Shown here: positions 8,384-17,466 of the stretch, piece by piece | Numbering within the stretch: the first letter of the stretch is position 1 | Layout: every line of letters starts with the position of its first letter | Assembly (NCBI GenBank): GCA_050012375.1 | Contig: JBEKHH010000002.1 | Coordinates: 98,034-162,033, forward strand | From: PALSA-1353 sp050012375 | GTDB taxonomy: Bacteria > Planctomycetota > Phycisphaerae > Tepidisphaerales > Tepidisphaeraceae | Direction of reading: 5' to 3' | DNA: 64,000 nt | Notes under the pieces: model-generated | Seen by the model: the letters and a program-made list of their open reading frames with translations, nothing else | Told to the model about the DNA's origin: nothing | Databases searched by the model: none | Translations under genes and position numbers: made by a program

Positions 8384-8465
8384 ATTCCAATTGCCTATTG
8401 CCCATTGCCTATTAGGGGGAGGCATAGACGCAATAGGCAATAGGCAATGACAAATGACCAATGAC
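8384..8465. repeat. Palindromic short-period repeat, 7-nt unit ATTGCCT
   Basis: Left arm (8384-8413): ATTGCCTATTGCCCATTGCC plus flanks. Right arm (8431-8465): the reverse complement series with AATAGGCAATAGGCAATG, then AAATGACCAATGA. The spacer is about 17 nt. The arms are built of heptamers and pair in several registers. Intergenic, between the importer operon and the isomerase gene. Confidence 0.8.
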
Positions 8466-8505
8466 GCACTTGAAATTCGGCGCCTGAGCGTGCAATCTTG
8501 CGGAC

Positions 8506-9261
8506 ATGACCACATCCCCCGCACGTGATTTCGGCGTTCAGAGCTATTGTTTCCGCCATTTCAAGGACAACGCCCAGGTCGCGGACCTGACTAAAAAGAT
8601 CGGCGTAAAAAAAATCGAATTGTGCGCCGTCCACGCCGATTTCGATGACGTCGAGGCGTTCAAGCGAGTCCTGGACATTTACCGAAAGGCGGGAGTCGAG
8701 GTCGTTTCCATCGGCGTTCAAACGTTCGTCGGCGACATCAGCCGCGAGCGCAAATGGTTCCAATGCGCCCAGGCGGCGGGCGCCCGCCATATCTCCGCGC
8801 ATTTCACCGTGGGGACTTTCCAAAGCGCCGTGCCCGCGGCGGCCAAACTCTGCGATGAATTTAATATTCGCATTGGGATTCATTGCCACGGCGGATACAT
8901 GTTCGGCGGTTCGCCGGATGTGTTGGATTTTCTATGCAAGCTGGGCGGGCCGAAAATCGGGCTGAATCTGGATACCGCCTGGTGCATGCAGATCGGCCCC
9001 AACGGAAATCCGATCCAGTGGGTGCGTGAAAGGTTCAAGGGCCGGATATTCGGCGTGCACTACAAGGATTTCGTATTCGATCGGCGCGGACAGTGGACGG
9101 ACGTGGTGGTCGGCTCTGGAAACCTCGATCTGCCCGAGTTTGTCAAAGCTCTGGAAGAGACAAACTTCGACGGCATGGCGGTCATCGAATACGAAGCGGA
9201 CGTGGAAAATCCCGTGCCGGCCCTGACCAATTGCGTGGCGAAAATGCGGGCGGTGAAGTGA
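8506..9261 (+). CDS. Sugar phosphate isomerase/epimerase (xylose-isomerase-like TIM barrel)
   Basis: 251 residues, cytoplasmic. A TIM-barrel of the AP-endonuclease-2/xylose-isomerase-like superfamily. Probable metal ligands lie in KKIELC, in IGIHCHGG, in GLNLDTAWCMQIG, in FGVHYKDF and in MAVIEYEAD. This ordered E...H...D...H...E arrangement is that of ketose epimerases and inosose/hexulose isomerases. The natural substrate is not indicated. It is monocistronic, flanked on both sides by short-period repeats, and divergent from the importer operon. Confidence 0.8.
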   Translation: MTTSPARDFGVQSYCFRHFKDNAQVADLTKKIGVKKIELCAVHADFDDVEAFKRVLDIYRKAGVEVVSIGVQTFVGDISRERKWFQCAQAAGARHISAHFTVGTFQSAVPAAAKLCDEFNIRIGIHCHGGYMFGGSPDVLDFLCKLGGPKIGLNLDTAWCMQIGPNGNPIQWVRERFKGRIFGVHYKDFVFDRRGQWTDVVVGSGNLDLPEFVKALEETNFDGMAVIEYEADVENPVPALTNCVAKMRAVK

Positions 9262-9270
9262 AATAGAAGC

Positions 9271-9353
9271 GAACCGCGAAGACGCGAAGAGCGCGAAGAC
9301 AGCCGCGAAGAAATCCCTGAGAACAACCGGAGTAAATCGCTGTCCGCGGTTAT
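9271..9353. repeat. Short-period repeat with partial inverted arm, unit GAAGACGC/GAAGAGCGC
   Basis: Begins GAACCGCGAAGACGCGAAGA and continues GCGCGAAGACAGCCGCGAAG. A short complementary arm CTGTCCGCGGTTATTT closes it at 9338-9353, next to the moaC stop. Its AACCGC opening recalls the element at 41.7 kb. Confidence 0.6.
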
Positions 9354-9823
9354 TTCGTCTTGTTCACCAAGCGGATATCGCTGATGGTCATCGTTTTGTC
9401 GATGGCCTTGCACATGTCGTAGACCGTCAGCGCCGCCACGGAAACGGCCGTCAGGGCTTCCATTTCCACGCCGGTCTTGGCGCTGATGCGGGCGATCGCC
9501 TTAATGCGCAGCTTCACCGGGCGGAGGTTGTCGGGGCGTAAATCCGGGAAATCGAAATCGACCTCGATGCTCTCCACCGCAAGCGGATGGCAAAGGGGAA
9601 TCAACTCTCCCGTGCGCTTGGCGGCCATGATGCCGGCCAGCCGGGCGACCGACAGCACTTCTCCCTTGGGCACATGATCGTTGGCGATGGCGTCGAGCGT
9701 TGAGCGCTGAAGGGTGATGAATCCCTCTGCCAGCGCGGTGCGCCGGCTGAGGGGCTTGTGGCCGACATCGACCATCTTCGCCTTGCCGGATTTGTCGATA
9801 TGGCTGAGGGCGGGCCTGGGCAT
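9350..9823 (-). CDS. moaC: Cyclic pyranopterin monophosphate synthase MoaC
   Basis: 157 residues from ATG 9823; upstream codons read through a palindromic repeat and are not credible. MoaC makes cyclic pyranopterin monophosphate from the MoaA product in molybdenum-cofactor synthesis. Conserved segments: MVDVGHKPLSRRTALAEG near residue 16, KGEVLSVARLAGIMAAKRT, ELIPLCHPL, VEMEALTAVSVAALTVYDMC and KAIDKTMTISDIRLV. Length matches the family (~160). No other mo- gene is in the window. It sits downstream of the sigma-54 activator gene on the same strand, separated by a palindromic repeat that may end transcription. Confidence 0.95.
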   Translation of the reverse strand: MPRPALSHIDKSGKAKMVDVGHKPLSRRTALAEGFITLQRSTLDAIANDHVPKGEVLSVARLAGIMAAKRTGELIPLCHPLAVESIEVDFDFPDLRPDNLRPVKLRIKAIARISAKTGVEMEALTAVSVAALTVYDMCKAIDKTMTISDIRLVNKTK

Positions 9824-9841
9824 GGGGGGATTATAGAGAAA

Positions 9842-9902
9842 GAATGCCGAATGCCGAATGCCGAATGTGGTGACAAGCATTTCGCCTTTCATTCGGCATT
9901 TA
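9842..9902. repeat. Palindromic short-period repeat, 7-nt unit AATGCCG
   Basis: The left arm has three exact tandem GAATGCC(G) units (9842-9868). The right arm CATTTCGCCTTTCATTCGGC (9879-9902, with TATTT) is the imperfect reverse complement and runs into the TAA of the sigma-54 activator gene. Same unit as the elements at 48.1 and 57.1 kb. Confidence 0.8.
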
Positions 9903-11315
9903 CTCGATTCCTCCGCCGTCCAACTGATATTTCCGCATTTTCTTGTACAGCGTGGTTCGGTTGATATCGAGTTCGGCGGCGGTGGCCTGGCGATTCCAGG
10001 CGTTGCGCTGGAGCGCGGCCTCGATGATGCTCTTTTCCGGGCCTTGCAGAGCTGTTTCCAGCGGCATGGGTGATGTGGGAATGTTGGCCGCCACCGCTGA
10101 CGCAGATACCATGGCGCTCGGGGTCACTTGGAAACCATCGGGAAGGTCGTGGACGTCGATATGCGGCTGGCGGCAAAGGACGACAGCGCGTTCGACCGCG
10201 TTTTCCAGCTCCCGCACGTTGCCGGGCCAATCGTAGCGCTGAAGAGCGGCCATGGCGGCTTCGGTGAATCCGACGATTTCCCGGCCGCTCTCCTTGCAGA
10301 ATTGACGCAGAAAATTTCCCGCCAGCAGCGGAATGTCGCCCAGCCGCTCGCGCAAGCTGGGCAGGCGGATGTTCACAACGTTTATGCGATAGTAAAGGTC
10401 CTGCCGGAATTTCTGGGCGGCGACCAACTCAGCCAGATCAACGTTGCTGGCCAGGATCACGCGGACATCGACATGCTTGGTTTGCGAGCTTCCCACCGGC
10501 TCGAACGCCCGCTCCTGAAGGACGCGCAGCAGCTTCACCTGCATGGCCGGGGAGGCGGAATTGATTTCATCGAGAAACAGCGTTCCGGCGTCGGCGGTGA
10601 GGAATCGCCCCGGCTTGTCGGCAATGGCGCCGGTGAACGCGCCCTTGACGTGGCCAAACAGCTCGCTCTCCAGCAAAGTTTCCGGCAATGCGCCGCAACT
10701 GACCTCCACAAAAGGCTTGTCCCGCCGGGGAGAGCGATGATGGATCGCCCGCGCCAGCAGCGATTTTCCCGTGCCGCTCTCCCCGGTCATCAGGACCGTC
10801 GTGCGGCTGTCGGCGACCGCTTCGGCCAGATCGAAGATTTTCAGCATCTTGTAGTCGTGCCCGACGATGTTCTCGAACCCAAAGCGCAGGTCCAGTTGCT
10901 GGCGAAGCGTCTGGTTTTCAAACAGCAGCGACTGCTGGCGAACCGCCTTTTCAACCACCACTCGAATTTCGTCGTCCACGATCGGCTTGGTGAGATAGTC
11001 GAAGACGCCCATCTTGGTGGCCTCGACGGCGCCTTCGATGGAGCCGTAACCGGTGATGACGATCATCACAACCTGCGGCGCTCTTCGCCGAACATCGCGC
11101 AAGAATTCCGTGGCCTTCAGCCCCGGCATGTTGATATCAGCCAGAAGTATTTCAATCTGACCGTTCTCCAGCAGGGAAAAAGCGTCCTCGGGGACGTCGC
11201 AGGTGCGCAGGTCATAACCCTCGCGGCTGAGGAACTGGGAGAGAGACTGGAGGATGATTCGATCCTCGTCGAGGATCAAAATCCGCGGCTTATGGGCCGT
11301 GTTGGACTGAAGCAT
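9900..11315 (-). CDS. NtrC-family sigma-54-dependent response regulator
   Basis: 471 residues from ATG 11315, a few residues before the receiver domain. The receiver domain (1-125) has the acidic pair in ILILDEDR, the probable phospho-acceptor Asp in LLADINMPG and the Lys in FDYLTKP. The AAA+ domain has GESGTGKS and the sigma-54-contacting loop GAFTGA. The C-terminal Fis-type helix-turn-helix reads RQATAAELDINRTTLYKKM. It activates sigma-54 RNA polymerase after phosphorylation. No sensor kinase is adjacent, so it is an orphan here and its targets are unknown. Start-proximal ATGs further upstream lack family similarity. Confidence 0.93.
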   Translation of the reverse strand: MLQSNTAHKPRILILDEDRIILQSLSQFLSREGYDLRTCDVPEDAFSLLENGQIEILLADINMPGLKATEFLRDVRRRAPQVVMIVITGYGSIEGAVEATKMGVFDYLTKPIVDDEIRVVVEKAVRQQSLLFENQTLRQQLDLRFGFENIVGHDYKMLKIFDLAEAVADSRTTVLMTGESGTGKSLLARAIHHRSPRRDKPFVEVSCGALPETLLESELFGHVKGAFTGAIADKPGRFLTADAGTLFLDEINSASPAMQVKLLRVLQERAFEPVGSSQTKHVDVRVILASNVDLAELVAAQKFRQDLYYRINVVNIRLPSLRERLGDIPLLAGNFLRQFCKESGREIVGFTEAAMAALQRYDWPGNVRELENAVERAVVLCRQPHIDVHDLPDGFQVTPSAMVSASAVAANIPTSPMPLETALQGPEKSIIEAALQRNAWNRQATAAELDINRTTLYKKMRKYQLDGGGIE

Positions 11316-11506
11316 GATGAAATCCGCCGATGTTTCGTGAATGCAACGCTCGCCGCTTTTTAGCATCGGCAAAAAGACGTGTTGACGGTAAGCGACAATC
11401 CGATTTTTTGGGGCAGCGCCAGCGGCAACGCAGGCGGAATTATGGGACGGCGGCCGCGGGGGAAATCCGAAATGAAAGCCCATCGCGAAGGCGCGAAGAT
11501 CGCCGT

Positions 11507-12859
11507 CTATAACTCCGCCGTTACCAGGCTCGCCAGTTCCGAGCGCTCGCTCTTGGATAGCGTGACGTGCCCCACGATCCCCTTGCCTTTAAGTCGTTCC
11601 ACGAGATAGGACAAGCCGTTGCTGCTGCTGTCGAGATATGGATTGTCGATCTGCGTCGCGTCGCCGGTCAGGACCAGCTTCGTGCCGTCGCCGACACGGC
11701 TGGCGATCGTCTTGACCTCGTGCGGCGTGAGGTTCTGGGCCTCGTCCACGATCATGAACTGATGCGGAATGCTTCGGCCGCGGATGTAGGTGAGCGGCTC
11801 CAGGACGAGCTGGCCGCTGCCCATGAGTTGCTGAATGCGCTGCTCGACGCTGGAGAGGGAGGCGTGCTTCTCGTGGCCGGAGTCCTGGGCGAGGCGGTTG
11901 GAAAGCAGATAGGCGATGTTGTCGAAAATGGGCTGCATCCATGCGTTGAGCTTCTGGTCCTTGTCGCCGGGCAGATAGCCGATGTCGCGCCCCAGCGGCA
12001 TGATCGGGCGGGCGCAGAGCATTTTCTGATAGACCTCTTCGTTGAGGGTTTTGGCGAATCCGGCGGCCAGGACCAGCAGGGTCTTTCCCGTGCCGGCGGG
12101 GCCGATCAGGGAAACGAGCTTGACCGAATCGTCCATGAGCAGATCGAGGGCCATGGTTTGCTGGAGGTTTCGCGGCATGATTCCGAAGACGGGGCCGCGG
12201 CGGCCCCGCACGGGCACGAGCGAACCATCGGCCCGCAGGCGCGCAACGGCCGTGTGGTTCGCATCCTGCTCGTCCTTCATCAGCACGAATTCATTGGCGT
12301 GGGCGTCCTCGAGGTCCAGGCGAAGTTGTTTTTCGGTGAAGAGCTGATCGATTGATCCAGCCGGCACGGTCATTTCGCGCCAGCCGGTGTACAGGCGCTC
12401 GAAATCCACCTTCTGGGCCTCGAAATCCTCGGCCACGAGGCCCATCGCATCGCTCTTGATGCGGGCGTTGATGTCCTTGCTGATGAAGACGACGCGCTTG
12501 CCTTCCTGCATGAGTCCGAAGGCGCAGCAGATGATGCGGTTGTCCGCGGTATTGGCGGTGAGGCCGGGGCAAAGTTTCTGGTCTTCTTCCAGAATCACGC
12601 GGATGCGCCCGCCGGTCTGCGGAAGATTGACGCCCTCGGAAAGTTTTCCCTGCAAGCGAAGCGAATCGAGATGACGGATGACCGTTCGCGCGTTCCGGCC
12701 GAGATCGTCGGAGTTGGTTTTGAATTTGTCCAACTCCTCGATGACATCGAAGGGGATGATGACCTCATTGTCGGCGAACATGAACAGCGCGTTGGGATTG
12801 TGCAGCAGAACATTGGTGTCGAGAACGAAATGCTTGACGTGTCCGTTGGTTTGGCTCAT
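11507..12859 (-). CDS. PIN-PhoH fusion ATPase (PhoH2/YlaK type)
   Basis: 450 residues from ATG 12859. An N-terminal PIN nuclease domain (FVLDTNVLLHNP, VIIPFDVIEELD, TADNRIICCA, FISKDINARIK) is fused to a PhoH ATPase domain (Walker A GPAGTGKTLL, VYQKMLCARPIMPLGRDIGY, Walker B region FMIVDEAQNLTPHEVKTI, TGDATQIDNPY). Proteins of this architecture have been linked to RNA unwinding and cleavage. Divergent from mannose-6-phosphate isomerase, with a 71-nt shared intergenic region that contains no obvious promoter consensus. Confidence 0.92.
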   Translation of the reverse strand: MSQTNGHVKHFVLDTNVLLHNPNALFMFADNEVIIPFDVIEELDKFKTNSDDLGRNARTVIRHLDSLRLQGKLSEGVNLPQTGGRIRVILEEDQKLCPGLTANTADNRIICCAFGLMQEGKRVVFISKDINARIKSDAMGLVAEDFEAQKVDFERLYTGWREMTVPAGSIDQLFTEKQLRLDLEDAHANEFVLMKDEQDANHTAVARLRADGSLVPVRGRRGPVFGIMPRNLQQTMALDLLMDDSVKLVSLIGPAGTGKTLLVLAAGFAKTLNEEVYQKMLCARPIMPLGRDIGYLPGDKDQKLNAWMQPIFDNIAYLLSNRLAQDSGHEKHASLSSVEQRIQQLMGSGQLVLEPLTYIRGRSIPHQFMIVDEAQNLTPHEVKTIASRVGDGTKLVLTGDATQIDNPYLDSSSNGLSYLVERLKGKGIVGHVTLSKSERSELASLVTAEL

Positions 12860-12930
12860 GGGTGGAATCCGTTCAGTTTGCATCCGACGATCCGTGTGCA
12901 TCCGCCGATCAGTTATGGCAAAATGCAGTT

Positions 12931-13962
12931 ATGTCTTTGTATCCGCTTAAATTCAAGCCAAGATATTTGGCAAAGATGTGGGGCGGTCGAAAAATCGAGA
13001 CGGTCCTTGGCAAAACCCTGCCGCCGGGGCCGATCGGCGAAAGCTGGGAGCTGTTCGATTTTCCACCGGGCGCGGTGGATGACTCGAGGGATTGGATCAG
13101 CAGCGAGGTGGCGGAGGGACCGCTGGCGGGCATGACGCTGCACGAGCTGGTGGGAAGATTGGGGAGCGATCTGCTCGGGATGGCGCCGTTGACGGGCCCG
13201 CACGGGCAGTTTCCGATTCTCATCAAATTCCTGGATGCCGGCCAGGATTTGTCGGTGCAGGTGCACCCCGATGCGCAATATGCCCGCGTCCACCCGGGGG
13301 CGCATCTCAAGAGCGAGGCGTGGTATGTGGTGCAGGCGGATTCGGGATCGCGGCTGCTCAAGGGCCTTCGCCCCGGCGTCACGCGGCAGTCATTCGCCAA
13401 GGCGATCGCCGACGGCACGGTGGAATCGTCGATTAATTCGATTGCGGTGAAGCGCGGCGATTGTTTTTATCTTCCCAGCGGCACAGTTCACGCGCTGGGC
13501 GCGGGCATTCTCGCGGCGGAAGTGCAGACGCCGAGCGACACGACCTTTCGCGTGTTCGATTTCAATCGGGTCGATCCCTCCACGGGCAAATTGAGAACAT
13601 TGCACGTCGAACAGGCGATGCAGTGCATCGATTTCTCCGAGCCGAAAGCGCCGATCGCCCTGGCGGTTCCGCAACTCGTGAAATGCGATTACTTTTGCAT
13701 TGAGAAGGCCGCTCTCAGCAAGGGCAAAACGCTTTCGATCAAATGGGGCGAGCCGACGATTCTCATGCTCATCGCAGGACGCGGCCGGGTGAGTTCAACG
13801 GCCAACGACATTTCAACGCGGTTTGAGAAAGGCGACACGATATTATTGCCATCGGCATTGAAGGAGCCGAAGGTGACGGCGGAAAGCAGCAGCGAATGGT
13901 TGCAAATTACGTTGGGGGTCGAAGAAGATGTTGTTCCAGCGCAAGGCTCACGTCCGCGATGA
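12931..13962 (+). CDS. manA: Mannose-6-phosphate isomerase, class I
   Basis: 343 residues from ATG 12931 (an upstream ATG at 12862 adds a non-homologous tail). Interconverts fructose-6-P and mannose-6-P, supplying GDP-mannose or related donor sugars. Begins PLKFKPRYLAKMWGGRKIE. Zinc site: QVHP (Gln and His), the Glu in SEAWYVV, and the His in SGTVHALGAG. Its size matches the short Bacillus-type enzymes. The 3' end overlaps by 56 nt the convergent last gene of the TPR-glycosyltransferase array. A role in supplying sugars to those transferases is plausible but inferred from proximity only. Confidence 0.93.
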   Translation: MSLYPLKFKPRYLAKMWGGRKIETVLGKTLPPGPIGESWELFDFPPGAVDDSRDWISSEVAEGPLAGMTLHELVGRLGSDLLGMAPLTGPHGQFPILIKFLDAGQDLSVQVHPDAQYARVHPGAHLKSEAWYVVQADSGSRLLKGLRPGVTRQSFAKAIADGTVESSINSIAVKRGDCFYLPSGTVHALGAGILAAEVQTPSDTTFRVFDFNRVDPSTGKLRTLHVEQAMQCIDFSEPKAPIALAVPQLVKCDYFCIEKAALSKGKTLSIKWGEPTILMLIAGRGRVSSTANDISTRFEKGDTILLPSALKEPKVTAESSSEWLQITLGVEEDVVPAQGSRPR

Positions 13963-15370
13963 CGCGCGTCCAATCTTCCTTGGCGGATTGGCGGAACAAT
14001 CTCATCGTCGGATACCACGGACAATCCGACCGATTCAGCAGGTAACGCCAATCGGCCACGTGCGCCAATACGGCCCAAACCGGCTTGCCCATCGCGCCGG
14101 CCAGGTGCGTCACCGCCGATTCGATGCCGATGACCAGATCGAGATTTGCGATCAACGCCGCGGTTTCCGCGAAGTCGTACAGATCGGCGGTCCAGTCGAT
14201 CAATTCCATCTCCGGCGGCGCGGTGGCGGCGTGGCTGGCGGCGGGGCCTTTTTGCAGGCTGAAAAACCGGACGGGTTTTACTTTCGCCAGCGGCGCGAAA
14301 TATTCGAATCGGCCTGACCGCCAGCGGTCGTATTGCTGGGTCGGCCGGCCGGCCCAGACCAGTCCGACGCGCAGCCGGCCGTCGCGATCTCCCATCCGCA
14401 GCCGCCAGGCGGCGATTCGATCCGGCGGCGGCGTCAAATACGGCGTCTGGGCCGGAATCGTCTCCAGCGTCGTGCCAAATGCCAGAGGAAGACTCATCAT
14501 CGGACACTGCACATCAAACGCCGGCAGCATTTCGCCCTGAACAACGATCTGTTCGATGCCATGGACCGTTTTGAAGATCCTGGCCAGCTCCGGCCGGCAT
14601 TCGACGATCACCTTCCCGCCGCGCTTTGCCACCAGCGGCGCGTAGCGAACGACTTGCAGCATATCGCCAAACCCTTGTTCGGCGTGCAGCAGGATTGTTC
14701 GTCCCGCCAATTCCTCACCTTTCCATTGCGGCTGGTTGAAAAGCCGTGGCGTGGCCACAGCCGGGCACTTCATTCGCCATTCGTATTCCGCCCAGCCGGC
14801 CTTAAGATCGCCGAGAATCAAAAGCGTCCAACTCAGATTCCAGTGAGCGCTGGCATAATCCGGACGCAGGGCGAGAGCGCGTTTGAACGCGGCCAACGCC
14901 TCCTCGTGTCTTGCCTCATTTCGCAGGGCCAGCCCAAGATTGTTATGCAATTCCGGCCAATCGGGGTTCAGGGCGATTGCCTTTTGGAAAACGGCGATCG
15001 CGCGGGTAAATTCGAATTGGGCCAGCAATACACCACCGAGATTGTAATGCGCGGCCGCCATGCCCGGCTCAAGCTGGATGGCGCGCTGCAAAGCCGCGGC
15101 CGCCTCATCGAATCGTTTGTTCCTGGCGTACAGCGCTCCAAGGTTTGCATGGTATTGTGCGACGTTGGGATTGATCTGGATGGCCTTGCCGATCAACTCG
15201 ATGGCGAGATCGAGTCGTCCAATATCTGCCGACAGTGATCCGAGCAACTGAAGGGCATCGACCTGATCGGGCTGCTCAGCCAGAACCTGGCGATACGCCG
15301 TCTCCGCCTCGCGCAGCCGGCCGGCGCGGTGATGCGCCATGCCCGTTTCCAGTCGTTGCTGAGGGGTCAT
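13907..15370 (-). CDS. TPR protein with GT9-like glycosyltransferase domain (array copy H, last)
   Basis: 487 residues. About six TPRs (residues 1-205: MTPQQRLETGMAHHRAGRL, DVALQLLGSLSADIGRLD-type units) precede a GT9/heptosyltransferase-like domain. That domain has GRTILLHAEQGFGDMLQ, RVGLVWAGRP, FFSLQKGPAA, DLVIGIESAVTHLAGAMGKP and the array-specific end CPWYPTMRLFRQ. The usual Asp of the D(T/S)xxAHLAGA motif is replaced (IESAVTHLAGA), so this copy deviates from its siblings. ATG 15370 is chosen because ATGA overlaps the stop of the preceding gene. Last of eight co-oriented genes; its 3' end overlaps manA. Acceptor and donor unknown. Confidence 0.8.
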   Translation of the reverse strand: MTPQQRLETGMAHHRAGRLREAETAYRQVLAEQPDQVDALQLLGSLSADIGRLDLAIELIGKAIQINPNVAQYHANLGALYARNKRFDEAAAALQRAIQLEPGMAAAHYNLGGVLLAQFEFTRAIAVFQKAIALNPDWPELHNNLGLALRNEARHEEALAAFKRALALRPDYASAHWNLSWTLLILGDLKAGWAEYEWRMKCPAVATPRLFNQPQWKGEELAGRTILLHAEQGFGDMLQVVRYAPLVAKRGGKVIVECRPELARIFKTVHGIEQIVVQGEMLPAFDVQCPMMSLPLAFGTTLETIPAQTPYLTPPPDRIAAWRLRMGDRDGRLRVGLVWAGRPTQQYDRWRSGRFEYFAPLAKVKPVRFFSLQKGPAASHAATAPPEMELIDWTADLYDFAETAALIANLDLVIGIESAVTHLAGAMGKPVWAVLAHVADWRYLLNRSDCPWYPTMRLFRQSAKEDWTRVIADVSLALEQHLLRPPT

Positions 15371-17466
15371 TTGCACCATGTCAGCCACATCCGCCGATAG
15401 GCCGATTCGACATTCCTGGCAAAGTCGGCGGCGTTCATCTGAGGCGATTGTTGAATCCTTTCCCGTAGGTTCGAGCGCAATTTTGACAATCGAGGCCGAT
15501 CGGCCGCAAGCTCGCCGGCGATTCTTACGAATTCATCTTCGGTCCTGGCAACAAGGTCCGGCAACCCAATCGCGGACAAGATACTCAATCCCGCCCGCCC
15601 CGAAGCCGTCTTTCCCGTCAGCGTGACGACCGGAACACCCATCCAAAGGGCATCGCAAGTCGTGGTGATTCCATTGTACGGCAGGGTATCAAGACAGATG
15701 TCGATCGTGTCGTACAGGCGCAGGTAATCCCGCCGCGGGGTCCTGTCGATGAACTGGATCCGCTCTGGAGCGATCCCCGCGCCCTGAAATATGCCGCGAA
15801 GTCTGTTTCGATGCCCCTGGCCCGATGCCAGGATCAGCATCGTGGACTGCGGCACGGCGTGGAGGACCCGCGCCCATAGCCGCAACAGCGGCTCGTTGTT
15901 CTTACAAGGATTGTTGAGCGAGGCAAAACGAATCGGCCCCGCGGGCCGGTTCGCCGCCGGCGGGGCATCACTGAGCGGGTCGTAGCAAACCCAGCAATCC
16001 GGAAGGTGAAGGGATTTTTCGGTATACAGTGCGGCGTCCTCGTCCACGGGGTCCAAATATGCATCGGTCAGGCGATAATCCATAGTTTCCAACCCGGTGG
16101 TGCCGGGATAACCCAGTCAGGTGAGCTGCACGGGAGCGGGTTTGCGCGCGAAAACGTACATGCGGTTCCCCGCCATGTGCAGGGTCAAATCGACCAGAAC
16201 GTCGATCTTGTCGCGGCGAATCAGCTCCGCCGCCTGCTGGTCGTTCATTCCGGCGGTGCTGCGCCATGCGTCGGCCCAGGAGCGAAGCCGAGCGGCCAGG
16301 GCATCGGGAGTTTCCACATCCGAATAGCAATAAATCTCGAAGTCACGGTGATCGTGGTTGGCCAAAAGCGGAACGATGAAGAAGGCTTCGGAATGTTCGC
16401 GGAAATTCGGCGATATATAGCCAACCCTCAGCCGCCGCCGGGGCGAACGATCGTTCTCATGCGGCGCGAAACGCGTCAGCGGCTGGGCCATTTGCTCGTT
16501 CCACAGCCGATGTTCGTGCAGAATTCTGGGGCCGTCGTAATTCGGATGAAAATACATCGAGTAGAGCCGGTTGCTGTGGGCCATTGCATGTCGCGGCTGA
16601 AGAGCTATGGCCCGATCGAACCACGCGATCGCTTCCTCCGCTTGTCCGGTCTTTCGAAAGAGGGTTCCGAGATTGTTACATAGCTCGGGCTGATCGGGCC
16701 GCAGGCGAAGACTGTTTTGCATCGCCACCAGGGCCTCATCGAAACGATCCTGGTCACAAAGCGCTCGTCCCAGGTTCAGAAAAGCGAAGGGATTCGGCGC
16801 CACCGCCGCCGCGCGTCGCCATGCCGCGATCGCCTCGTCGGTTCGACCCAGCGCTTGCAGGGCATTGCCGAGGTTGTTGGCCGAATCCGCATCATCCGAC
16901 CGCAGCGCCAAGGCCCGCTGAAGGCATTGGACCGCTTCCTGGAGGTCATCCTTACGGCGTTGGGCTGCGGGCGCTTTGGACGGGTCCTGATCGGGCGGCG
17001 CCGCCAGGGCCTTGCGCAGCCAGCCGGTGCCGAGATTGAAGAGCGATGGAGCGTGTCCAGGCCGGGCGGCGGCGGCGCGCTTGAAGCAATCTAACGCCTC
17101 ATCGAATTGTCCGACATCACAAAGAACGTTGCCCAATTCGTTATTGGCGTCGGGATGTTCGGGCCAAAGCTTTACGGATTGGCGGAACGCCTGGATTGCG
17201 TCATCTTTCCTGCCCATTACCAGCAGGGCCAAGCCCAGGTTGGTGTGAAATACCGCCTGCGCGGGATCGAGCGCGATGGCCCTGCGAATCAAGTCCTCCG
17301 CCTCCGACGGTGGGCGCATTTGAAAGGCCACGCAACCGAGCAGATGCAATGCCCCGGCGTGATGGGGAGTTCGTGCCAGCACTTGGCGCAGGAGCGGCTC
17401 GGCTTCGGCGAGCCGCCCGGCTCGCAGATGCTCTGCTGCCCGATTCATCGTCTGTCCCAGTTCCAT
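15367..17466 (-). pseudogene. TPR protein with GT41 (O-GlcNAc-transferase-like) domain interrupted by in-frame TGA (array copy G)
   Basis: About 700 codons. The first part (16117-17466) carries the TPRs and the N-half of the GT41 domain and ends PAPVQLT at TGA 16119-16117. The second part (15367-16116) continues in the same frame with LGYPGTTGLETMDYRLTD. In the intact paralogue (copy C) the corresponding codon is TGG (Trp), so one base change split the gene. Catalytic His in SPNFREHSEAFF and Lys in NNPCKNNEPLL remain, but the UDP-binding NGHTT of copy C is NGITT here. ATG 17466 (or GTG 17469) overlaps the previous stop. TTG 16092 could restart a truncated product. Sequencing error cannot be excluded. 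Confidence 0.8.

Noticed and set aside
10128..11363. 411-codon plus-strand frame opposite the sigma-54 activator
   Set aside because: The opposite strand carries an unmistakable receiver/AAA+ protein; this is codon-bias shadow in GC-rich DNA.
16117..16119. UGA recoded as tryptophan or selenocysteine in copy G
   Set aside because: TGA is used as an ordinary stop at several neighbouring genes (GTGA and ATGA overlaps), and no SECIS-like context was seen; a nonsense mutation is simpler.
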